Origin: Nocardia seriolae NBRC 15557
GTDB taxonomy: Bacteria > Actinomycetota > Actinomycetes > Mycobacteriales > Mycobacteriaceae
Assembly (NCBI RefSeq): GCF_007990715.1
Contig: NZ_BJWY01000055.1
Coordinates: 1 to 42,734 of the forward strand
Length of the DNA stretch: 42,734 nucleotides
Direction of reading: 5' to 3'
Within the stretch, counting starts at the first letter, position 1; every line of letters begins with the position of its first letter. Below are positions 1 through 7,781 of the stretch, piece by piece. The notes under the pieces are model-generated. The model saw only the letters and a list, made by a program, of their open reading frames with translations. It searched no databases and had not been told where the DNA came from. A program made the position numbers and the translations under genes.

Positions 1-5
1 CGACA

Positions 6-1250
6 CTAGCCGGTGGCTAGCAGGCCCGCGGTGGCGGCGGCGGTCGCGGCCACCGCCGACACCAGACCCGTCAGCACGAACCGGCGCATGGGCACCTTCA
101 CCTCATGGGTGCGGCAGAACTCCAGGCACAGCAGGGTGGCCAGCGAGGCCCACGGCGTCACGATCGGGCCGATATTCGTCCCGATCAGCAAGGCCAGCAA
201 CTGATTCCGCTCCCCGTGCGGGATCACCGCCTCGCCGGCCGTGTACGCGGGCAGGTTGTTCACGAGATTGGACAGGCCCGCGCCCGCGCCCGCCGCCCGG
301 AACGCGCCCAGCGCGCTCGAATCATCCCCGATGAGGCGATCCATCACACTCGACAGCCCGTGCGCGGACAGCGTGGGCACGACCAGGAACAGCCCGGAGA
401 CGAAGACCACTAGCTGCCAGGGGAACAGCGAGAACCGCAGCGCCGCGCGGTCGTAGCGCGCGAACGCCGCCACCGCGATGGCCGCGGCCACCGTGGCCGC
501 GATCGCTATCCGATCCCCCACGAACGGAATCGCCAGCACGAACAGCACGCACGCGCCCCCGGACGCGTACAGCAGCACCCGCTCGCGCATATCCGCCGGT
601 CGAATCGGCTCCGGCACCACATACCGCTCGACCCCGCGCTGCGACCTGCGCCAATACCACCACCACAGGCACACCATGGTCATGGCGATCGAAAGCAGTT
701 GCGGCAGCCACATTCTCGCCGCGAACCCGGTCGCGTCCAGCGCCACCCGGTCGGCCGCCAGCAGATTGGTCAGATTCGACACCGGCAGCAGCAAACCGGC
801 CGTATTCGCCAGCCACAGCGTCGTCATGGCCAGCGGCAGCGGCGGAATCCGCGCGGGCACCGCCAGCGCGAGCATGACGGGCGTCCGCAATACCGCCGTG
901 GTGTCCAGGTTCAGGACGGTCGTGGTGGTAGCCGCGAACAACACGCAGAGCAGGAACAATCCGGCATAGTTCCCGCCCGCGACGATCGCCAGCCGATGCG
1001 CGATCACATCGAACACCTTCGCCCGCCGCGCCAGATTCGCCAGCACGGTCACACTGCCCAGGAACAACAGCAGCGGCGCGATCCGCCGCATATTCGCCGC
1101 CGCATCCGCCCGCGGCAGCAATCCGGTTGCCACACAGAGCAACCCGACCACCAGCAGACCGATCCGCACCGTGTCCAGGACGCTGAGCCGCCAGCGCAGG
1201 ACGATACGAGCCCGAGCGGAGGACGGGCCGGACTCCTGCTCTTCGGGCAT
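6..1250 (-). CDS. SLC13/ArsB-like membrane permease
   Basis: A 414-residue polytopic membrane protein with about 10-12 hydrophobic segments, the first near residues 28-45. It carries signatures of the ArsB/NhaD/SLC13 (ion transporter superfamily) fold: a short NLDTTAV stretch around residue 113, and NNLPAY and GTNIGP in the second half, which correspond to the paired substrate/ion-binding hairpin motifs of that family. The role is probably secondary transport of an anion such as arsenite or a carboxylate, in the cytoplasmic membrane. No arsR, arsC or other arsenic gene is nearby, so the substrate cannot be assigned. The ATG start at 1250 leaves 46 bases to the divergent TIR-WD40 gene. The stop codon lies six bases from the window edge, so downstream partners are unseen. 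Family confidence is high, substrate unknown. Confidence 0.85.
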   Translation of the reverse strand: MPEEQESGPSSARARIVLRWRLSVLDTVRIGLLVVGLLCVATGLLPRADAAANMRRIAPLLLFLGSVTVLANLARRAKVFDVIAHRLAIVAGGNYAGLFLLCVLFAATTTTVLNLDTTAVLRTPVMLALAVPARIPPLPLAMTTLWLANTAGLLLPVSNLTNLLAADRVALDATGFAARMWLPQLLSIAMTMVCLWWWYWRRSQRGVERYVVPEPIRPADMRERVLLYASGGACVLFVLAIPFVGDRIAIAATVAAAIAVAAFARYDRAALRFSLFPWQLVVFVSGLFLVVPTLSAHGLSSVMDRLIGDDSSALGAFRAAGAGAGLSNLVNNLPAYTAGEAVIPHGERNQLLALLIGTNIGPIVTPWASLATLLCLEFCRTHEVKVPMRRFVLTGLVSAVAATAAATAGLLATG

Positions 1251-1259
1251 TGGGAAATC

Positions 1260-1296
1260 TTCGCATGCTCGGGCGGGTCACGGGATACTGGACGGC
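1260..1296 (+). promoter_or_regulatory. Candidate promoter for a leaderless TIR-WD40 transcript
   Basis: A GATACT -10-like hexamer at 1284-1289 sits seven bases before the GTG at 1297, the spacing expected if transcription starts at the start codon. A weak -35 (TTCGCA, 1260-1265) lies 18 bases upstream. No Shine-Dalgarno precedes the GTG, which fits leaderless translation, common in this order. Inference from motif spacing only. Confidence 0.4.
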
Positions 1297-3243
1297 GTGA
1301 CGCTGTGGGGTGGGCGGGCGGCGCGGGTGCTCTTCACGAGTTATTCGCCGGCCGATGAACGGTGGGCTATCTGGCTGGCCTGGCAGCTGGAGCATGAGGA
1401 GGGCCGGTACCGAACGGTCTTATCGTCTTGGGATTTCGATCCGGGGACGAATTACGGGGACTTCATGCATCGGGGGGTGCGGGAGGCCGATCTGGTGGTG
1501 GCGATGCTGACGCAGAACTATGTGTCCTCGCGGCACGCCAATCAAGAGTGGCAGTCCGCCTTGGATGTGGATCCGGGGAAGCTGCTGGCCATTCGGGTCA
1601 GTGACTGTTCGCTGGAGTGGCTGCCCTCCGGGGTCGGGTGCCTGGATCTGCTCGGTATCGGGGATGCGGGCGAGGTGCGGCGGCTGGTGCTGGACCGGGT
1701 CGAGCGCATGCTCTCGGAGCAGCGGCCGACTGCCCCGGCCGCTGGCCTTCAGCCCCGACGGCGGCACCGTGGCCATCGGCTGCGATTCCGGCAGCGTGGT
1801 GGTCTACGGCGCCGATACCGGCCGGACGCTGCGCACCCTGCACGGCCATCGGGACCGCACCTTCGCGGTGGCCTACACCGAGAAGGTGCTGGTCACCGGT
1901 TCGGCCGACGGCACCGTGCGGATCTGGGACGCCGCCAGCGGCGCGATCCGAAAAGTGCTGTCCGGACACGAGCGCTGGCCGTGGCCGCTCGAAACCGATA
2001 CCGCGGGAACACTGCTCGCGACCGGTGACGCGGCGGGCACGCTGCGGCTGTGGGCGCTCCCCGACGGCGAGCAGGTGCACGAGTTCCCGCCGCCGGGCGG
2101 GGTGCCGCAACGCGTCTACAGCATCGCCTTCCACCGCGATCGGGTGGCCGCCGTGTATCACGATGGCGCGGTGCGGATCTGGCAGCTCGCCACCGGCGCC
2201 GAGGTCGGCGGCTTCCAGGGCGCGGCCGGGCCGGTCCGGCGCGTCTGCTGGGATCCGATGGGCGCCCTGCTGGCGGCCGGGGGCGCGGACGCCGCCCTGG
2301 GCCTGTGGGATCCGGTGTCTTCAGCCCGGCCGCTCCGACGCAGCTGGTGACCGTCGGCAATGCCGGGCGGCTGCGGGTTTTCGATATCGAGGCGGACACC
2401 GCGGAACGCGATATCACCGTCGATTCCGCCCCGGTCTGGGCCATCGCCTACGACCCCACCGCCCGCTTCATCGCCACCGCCAATGACGACGACACCGTCA
2501 CCCTGTGGACCCGCGAGACCGGCGGCGAGCACGCGGTCTGCGCCGAGCATCGGGGGCGGGTGCGCTCCATCGCCTTCGACGCGACCGGCGCGCGCATGGC
2601 CACCGGCTGCGACGACGGCCATGTCCGGATCTGGTCGGTGGAATCCGGCGAGCTGGTCCGGACCCTGTCCGATCCGGATTATCGGGGCGGCCCGGGCGGT
2701 CATCGCGTCTACGGGGTGGTCTTCCACGACGAGCGGCTGGCCAGCATCTCCTGGGACGGCACGGTCCGCATCTGGAGTCTGGCGGGCGGCCCGCCGCTGC
2801 ACCGGCTGGACCTGCATCGCGGGCGGCTGTGGTGCGTGGCCGTGGATCCGGGGTCGGGTCTGCTGGCCACGGCGGGCGACGATCTGGTGATCCGGCTGTG
2901 GGACGTCACCACCAGCAGGCACCTGCACACCCTGCACGGGCATCGAAACCGGGTGCGCTCGTTGACCTTCGACCCCGCCGGGCGGCTGCTGGCCAGTGGC
3001 GGCAACGACGGCTCGATCATGCTGTGGTCCCTGGCGGAACCAGGTACGGCGCCCCGCCTGCGCGCCACCCTGCTCGGGCTGCCCGAGGGCTGGGTGGCGT
3101 TCACGCCGGACGGCCGCTACAAGACCGAGGGGCTGACCGCGGGCCAGTTCTGGCACGTGATCGGCATGTGCCGCTTCGAACCCGGTGAACTGGACCCGTA
3201 TCTGGCCGAGATCTGCCAGATCGAGCCGGACGAGCCCCTGTGA
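1297..3243 (+). pseudogene. TIR-WD40 repeat protein, broken by two frame shifts
   Basis: The N-terminal 145 residues form a TIR domain (RVLFTSYSPAD near residue 10, SSWDFDPGTNYGDF near 43, and SSRHANQEW with Glu84 at the catalytic glutamate position of NAD-cleaving TIRs). This frame runs off around 1725-1740. WD40 blades then continue in the +1 frame (FSPDGGTVAIG, DGTVRIWD, GTLRLWALPDGEQ, DGAVRIWQ) until about 2315. From about 2317 the blades resume in the original frame (DTVTLW, GHVRIW, GTVRIW, DLVIRLWD, GSIMLW) and run to a C-terminal tail with CRFEPGELDPYL, which I recognise as typical of actinobacterial TIR-WD40 proteins. About eleven blades are visible. At the second break the usual 15-20 residues between LWD and the next FSP are missing, which suggests a deletion. 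An intact gene would encode about 650-670 residues. As read, only a TIR domain with an out-of-frame basic tail (stop at 2028) would be made. Family role: probably NAD-depleting or signalling TIR effector (inference). Confidence 0.8.
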
Positions 3244-3267
3244 TGGGTGGCGGCACACCGCAATTCA

Positions 3268-3288
3268 ATTGTTAGCTGGAGTAACAAT
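3268..3288. promoter_or_regulatory. Inverted repeat, candidate operator of the FAD/methyltransferase operon
   Basis: Perfect 7-base arms ATTGTTA (3268-3274) and TAACAAT (3282-3288) are separated by seven bases. They lie in the 189-base gap between the TIR-WD40 gene and the FAD oxidoreductase, in a locally AT-rich patch. The size and symmetry suit a TetR-type operator, but no regulator gene is adjacent. There is no T-tract, so it is not a convincing terminator. Confidence 0.35.
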
Positions 3289-3432
3289 CATCACGACGAC
3301 AGGGGGAATAGACTCGCAGGATGGCAGGTAAGGCTTGCCGACACGCATGCAAACTGTGCGTGAAAAACCGCCCCGCCGGTGCTCCCCTGCTGGCCGTACC
3401 GGTCGGTGCACGCTAGGTTTCCGAGGGTGGCA

Positions 3433-4863
3433 GTGAGTCTGTTGGGGAAGGCCGGCCGCGCACCGGCCGCACAGGAATCAGGTTTCGCCGCGCATCAGGC
3501 CGGAGTCGATCGGCTGCTGGCCTCGTACCGGGCCATCCCGCCCGATGCGAACGTCCGCCTGGCCAAGAAGACCTCGAATCTCTTCCGGGCTCGGGCGCGC
3601 ACCACCGCGCCGGGCCTCGACGTCTCGGGATTGACGCAGGTCATCGCCGTGGACCCGAAGGCCCGCACGGCCGACGTGGCGGGCATGACCACCTACGAGG
3701 ACCTGGTCGCCACCACCCTGCCCTACGGGCTGGCGCCGCTGGTGGTGCCGCAGTTGAAGACCATCACCCTGGGCGGCGCGGTCACCGGGCTGGGCATCGA
3801 GTCCACTTCCTTCCGCAACGGTCTGCCGCACGAATCGGTGCTGGAGATCGACGTGCTCACCGGGGCCGGGGAGATCATCACCGCGACCCGGGACGGCGAG
3901 CACGCCGATCTGTTCCGCGGATTCCCGAATTCGTACGGCACACTGGGGTATTCGACGCGGCTCAAGATCGAGTTGGAAAAGGTTCAGCCCTTTGTCGCGC
4001 TGCGGCACATCAGGTTTCACGACCTGCGGGAACTGGAAGCCGCCATGGTCGCGATCATCGCGGACCGCGCCTGGGACGGCGAACCGGTCGACTACCTCGA
4101 CGGCGTGGTCTTCACCGCCGACGAGAGCTACCTGGTGCTGGGCCGCCAGACCGACGAGCCCGGCCCGGTCGGCGACTACACCGGCCAGGACATCTTCTAC
4201 CGTTCCATCCAGCACGACGCGAAGCAGCCCAAGCGGGATCGGCTGACCATTCACGACTACCTGTGGCGCTGGGACACCGACTGGTTCTGGTGCTCACGGG
4301 CTTTCGGAGCGCAGAACCCGAAGATCCGGCGTTTCTGGCCCCAGCGGTACCGGCGCTCGAGCTTCTACTGGAAGCTCATCGCGCTGGATCACAAATACGC
4401 GATCGGCGACAAGATCGAAGCGCGGCACGGGAATCCGCCGCGCGAGCGGGTGGTGCAGGACATCGAGGTCCCCATCGAGCACACCGCGGATTTCGTGGAG
4501 TGGTTCCTGCGCGAGATCCCGATCGAGCCGATCTGGCTGTGCCCGTTGCGATTGCGGGACGGCGAGGGCGAACGCCCCTGGCCGCTGTATCCGCTGGAGC
4601 CCGGCCGCACCTACGTCAATCTTGGCTTCTGGTCGGCGGTTCCGACCGTGCCGGGACAGCCCGAGGGCGCGGCCAACCGCGCCATCGAGCGCAAAGTGTC
4701 CGAACTGGACGGTCACAAATCCCTGTATTCGGACGCCTACTACGACCAGGATGAGTTCGCCGCCCTCTACTACGGCGGCAGCACCTACTCCTCCCTCAAG
4801 AAACGCTACGACCCGGATTCTCGTCTACTGGATCTGTATTCGAAGGCGGTGCAACGCAAGTGA
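3433..4863 (+). CDS. FAD-binding oxidoreductase, probable 10-methyl fatty acid reductase partner
   Basis: A 476-residue protein of the PCMH/VAO-type FAD-binding family. The FAD-binding half is visible near residues 65-145 (MTTYEDLVATTLPYGLAPL, then KTITLGGAVTGLGIES and NGLPHESV), followed by a substrate-binding half rich in aromatic residues. It looks like the M. tuberculosis Rv3719 protein, and the next gene is the Rv3720-like methyltransferase. In actinobacteria this pair makes 10-methyl-branched (tuberculostearic-type) fatty acids: the methyltransferase converts the oleoyl double bond to a 10-methylene group and the FAD protein reduces it. The GTG at 3433 is preferred because GAGGG lies about five bases upstream; the GTG at 3427 would have no spacing, and the ATG at 3379 adds a non-conserved-looking leader. 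The stop overlaps the next start (GTGA), so translation is probably coupled. Confidence 0.85.
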   Translation: MSLLGKAGRAPAAQESGFAAHQAGVDRLLASYRAIPPDANVRLAKKTSNLFRARARTTAPGLDVSGLTQVIAVDPKARTADVAGMTTYEDLVATTLPYGLAPLVVPQLKTITLGGAVTGLGIESTSFRNGLPHESVLEIDVLTGAGEIITATRDGEHADLFRGFPNSYGTLGYSTRLKIELEKVQPFVALRHIRFHDLRELEAAMVAIIADRAWDGEPVDYLDGVVFTADESYLVLGRQTDEPGPVGDYTGQDIFYRSIQHDAKQPKRDRLTIHDYLWRWDTDWFWCSRAFGAQNPKIRRFWPQRYRRSSFYWKLIALDHKYAIGDKIEARHGNPPRERVVQDIEVPIEHTADFVEWFLREIPIEPIWLCPLRLRDGEGERPWPLYPLEPGRTYVNLGFWSAVPTVPGQPEGAANRAIERKVSELDGHKSLYSDAYYDQDEFAALYYGGSTYSSLKKRYDPDSRLLDLYSKAVQRK

Positions 4864-6176
4864 CCACATTCAAGGATCGTTCCGAGGTGTTCGCGGAGCT
4901 CGGAACCAAACTCAGCATTGCCGAGATCTTCGAGACCCTGCTCGACGGCCCCGTGCCCATCCGGCTGAGCTGTTACGACGGCAGCACCGCCGGACCGCAG
5001 GACTCGGAGTTCGGGCTCGAGATCCTGACCCCGCGCGGGGTCAACTACATCGCCACCGCGCCGGGCGATCTCGGCATGGCCCGGGCCTACATCTCCGGCG
5101 ATCTGGCCGTCACCGGCGTCGCCCTGGGCGACCCCTACGAGCTGCTGAAGGCCATGGCGGGCATGACGTTCCGCCGCCCCACCGCCATGCAGCTGGTCGT
5201 CATCGCCCGCTCGCTGGGCTGGGAGCTGCTCAAGCCGGTCGCCCCGCCGCCGCAGGAGGCCATGCCGCGCTGGCGGCGCATCGCCCTGGAAGGGCTGCGG
5301 CACAGCAAGACTCGCGACGCCGAGGCCATCCACCACCACTACGACGTCTCCAATACGTTCTACGAGTACGTGCTGGGCCCGTCCATGACCTACACCTGCG
5401 CGACCTACGAGGATCCGGCCTGGACCCTGGAAGAGGCCCAGGAGAACAAGTACCGCCTGGTCTTCGAGAAGCTGAATCTGAAGCCCGGCGACCGGCTGCT
5501 CGATATCGGCTGCGGCTGGGGCGGCATGGTGCGCTACGCCGCCAAGCAGGGTGTCAAGGTCATCGGCGCGACCCTGTCGGCCGAGCAGGCCGAGTGGGCA
5601 CAGGCCAAGATCGCCGAGGAGGGCCTGTCCGACCTCGCCGAGGTGCGCCACTCCGACTACCGCGACGTGCGCGAGGGCGACTTCGACGCGGTGTCCTCCA
5701 TCGGGCTCACCGAACACATCGGCGTGCACAACTACCCGGCCTACTTCGAGTTCATCAAATCGAAGCTGAAGGTCGGCGGGCTGTTCCTGAACCACTCCAT
5801 CACCCGGCCGGACAACACCCGGATCACCAAGGCGGGCGACTTCATCGACCGCTACGTCTTCCCCGACGGTGAGCTGGCCGGCTCGGGCCGCATCATCACC
5901 GAGGTCCAGAACGTGGGTCTCGAGGTGCTGCACGAGGAGAACCTGCGCCAGCACTACGCGCTCACCCTCGCCGAGTGGTGCGACAACCTGGTGAAGAACT
6001 GGGACGCGGCCGTGGCCGAGGTCGGCGAGGGCACCGCCAAGGTGTGGGGGCTGTACATGGCGGGCTGTCAGCTCGGGTTCGAACGGAATGTGGTGCAGCT
6101 GCACCAGATTCTGGGCGTCAAGCTCGGTGCCGATCAAGTCTGGACGGCACCGCTGCGCCCGTGGTGGAAGGCATAA
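4860..6176 (+). CDS. Cyclopropane-synthase-family fatty acid methyltransferase
   Basis: A 438-residue SAM-dependent methyltransferase of the CFA synthase family. Visible features are HHHYDVSN at 158-165, the SAM motif I LLDIGCGWGGM at 213-223, a motif of the SSIGLTEHIG type around 278, and the C-terminal region with LAEWCDNL. About 120 residues precede the catalytic domain, as in CFA synthases that act on membrane phospholipid acyl chains. It is translated from a GTG that overlaps the stop of the FAD oxidoreductase. The pairing supports C10 methylation of oleoyl phospholipids rather than cyclopropanation, though the sequence alone cannot exclude ring formation. It ends 15 bases before the convergent esterase gene. 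Confidence 0.88.
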   Translation: MTTFKDRSEVFAELGTKLSIAEIFETLLDGPVPIRLSCYDGSTAGPQDSEFGLEILTPRGVNYIATAPGDLGMARAYISGDLAVTGVALGDPYELLKAMAGMTFRRPTAMQLVVIARSLGWELLKPVAPPPQEAMPRWRRIALEGLRHSKTRDAEAIHHHYDVSNTFYEYVLGPSMTYTCATYEDPAWTLEEAQENKYRLVFEKLNLKPGDRLLDIGCGWGGMVRYAAKQGVKVIGATLSAEQAEWAQAKIAEEGLSDLAEVRHSDYRDVREGDFDAVSSIGLTEHIGVHNYPAYFEFIKSKLKVGGLFLNHSITRPDNTRITKAGDFIDRYVFPDGELAGSGRIITEVQNVGLEVLHEENLRQHYALTLAEWCDNLVKNWDAAVAEVGEGTAKVWGLYMAGCQLGFERNVVQLHQILGVKLGADQVWTAPLRPWWKA

Positions 6177-6191
6177 CAACTCTCGTAGCTC

Positions 6192-7712
6192 TCAGGGGTT
6201 CCCCCTGAAACCCCCGAGGCCCACAACCGGAATGCCCAATCTGGCTGTCAGCCACGGGAATGAGGAGGTGAAGGCCGCAGCGGCGAACTGCCAGGTGTGC
6301 CCACCGACGGTGGTGTACACCGTGCAGTCGATGCCGACCTTGCGGCCCTCATCGCACAGCTGCCCGGCCGCGCCCTCCTCGTCGGTGTCCATGACGCCGT
6401 CGCGGCCGCCTTTGCCGATCCGTTCCTCGGCCACCTTCGGCTGGCCGGGATAGCGATTCTGCTGCCGGCCATTGGCATTGGCGTCATTGCCGTTGCTATT
6501 GCGCTTGGGCGCGGTCAGGTCGTCGAAGAGGCCGACGACATCGGTGTACGGCCCGTGCTGCGCCATCACCGTCTGCGGGTCGAATTGCGCCCAGGCGTCG
6601 GCGTTTCCGCCGTAGAGGCGCTTGATGGTCTGCTCCTTGGTGCCCGCCGTCGGCCCCAGGTCACCGGCGATATCGACGAAGGTGCCGAACTGCTCCGGGT
6701 GCATGACGGCCAGATCCACCGCGCAGGTGCCGCCCATGGACCAGCCGACCACGGCCCAGCGCGCCGGGTCCTTCGCCACCCCGAAGGCCGACTCCAGATA
6801 GGCCGGAACATCATTGACGAGGTGGTCGGCGGCATCACCGCGCGGGCCGTTCACGCACTCGGTGTCGTTGTTGAAGCTGCCCCCGGAGTCCACGAAGACC
6901 AGCACCGGTGTCACGCCATTGTTCTTCGCGGCGAAATCGTCCACGGCGGGCATGATCTGGCCGCTGCGCACCCAGTCCGCCGGGGTATTGAATTCGCCGC
7001 CGATCATCATGACCGTCGGCAGCGCGGGCGGCCGGTCGCCGGCGAACCAGGCGGGCGGCAGGTACACGTATTCGCTGCGATGGCGGAAGTCGCTGCCGGA
7101 CTCCGGAATATCCACCTCGACGATCCGGCCGGAACCCACATCGGTATCGCGCAGCCCCGCCAGTTCGTCCTGATCCACCTGATGCGGCAGCGGATCGGCA
7201 TTGGCCGCATCCCACGCCGCCTGCACCGTCGGGTAGTAGCCGACCCACTGATTGAGCACCACGCCCGTGTACAGCAGGGCCGCCGGCACGGCCAGGATCG
7301 CCGCCGTGCGCTGCCACCACGCCCCGGTCCACAGCCCGAGGATCGCGGCCGCCAGTCCGGCCCCCGTCGCACCCACGCAGGCCCACAGCAGCACCGGAGC
7401 CGGATCCGAGGCCAGCCCCTGATTGTCGGTGTAGGTCCACGCCGCCCAGGCTGCCGCGCCGCCCGCCGCCGCGCACACCGGCATCCACAGCAGCCACCAC
7501 CGCCGGGTGAACCGCGCGAAAGCCAGCACCAGCAGCAGCACCGCCACGAATGCGGCCACCTGCGGCACCCACCCGTGCAGCAGTGAAATCCCGTGGTGGA
7601 AGCCCGGATACCCGGTCCGGGCCGCCGGGGCCCGCGGCGCGGGCGGCGGGCCGAGCGGCGGAGACTGCACCCCGAAGGGAAGCGACGGCATCGGCTCGCG
7701 GGGTGAGAACAC
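6192..7712 (-). CDS. Membrane-anchored alpha/beta-hydrolase (esterase family)
   Basis: A 506-residue protein with a proline-rich cytoplasmic N-terminus, about four hydrophobic segments between residues 50 and 155, and a C-terminal alpha/beta-hydrolase domain resembling the antigen 85/esterase D family. The nucleophile elbow is GWSMGG (Ser325), the catalytic His is in GGHTWQ near residue 474, and an acidic residue probably lies in the insert around 440-455. An asparagine-rich linker (NSNGNDANANG) interrupts the domain around residue 410. The layout suggests an outward-facing lipid or mycolate ester hydrolase or acyltransferase, but the substrate is unknown. The start is GTG at 7712; an ATG at 7691 is the alternative. 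It lies 69 bases behind the PknK-like gene on the same strand and may be cotranscribed with it. Confidence 0.8.
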   Translation of the reverse strand: MFSPREPMPSLPFGVQSPPLGPPPAPRAPAARTGYPGFHHGISLLHGWVPQVAAFVAVLLLVLAFARFTRRWWLLWMPVCAAAGGAAAWAAWTYTDNQGLASDPAPVLLWACVGATGAGLAAAILGLWTGAWWQRTAAILAVPAALLYTGVVLNQWVGYYPTVQAAWDAANADPLPHQVDQDELAGLRDTDVGSGRIVEVDIPESGSDFRHRSEYVYLPPAWFAGDRPPALPTVMMIGGEFNTPADWVRSGQIMPAVDDFAAKNNGVTPVLVFVDSGGSFNNDTECVNGPRGDAADHLVNDVPAYLESAFGVAKDPARWAVVGWSMGGTCAVDLAVMHPEQFGTFVDIAGDLGPTAGTKEQTIKRLYGGNADAWAQFDPQTVMAQHGPYTDVVGLFDDLTAPKRNSNGNDANANGRQQNRYPGQPKVAEERIGKGGRDGVMDTDEEGAAGQLCDEGRKVGIDCTVYTTVGGHTWQFAAAAFTSSFPWLTARLGIPVVGLGGFRGNP

Positions 7713-7781
7713 GACGGCGATTGTCGCCGCTGTTCCTCGGGAAACGCTGTGAATCAGCTCCGCGAAGGCTGATCGACCGCG

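Noticed and set aside
322..1395. 357-codon minus-strand frame overlapping the permease
   Set aside because: Out-of-frame shadow of the permease, with low-complexity Gly/Arg/Ala sequence.
1297..2322. Programmed frameshifting in the TIR-WD40 gene
   Set aside because: No slippery heptamer or stimulatory hairpin was seen at either break, and the second break has missing residues. Deletion fits better.
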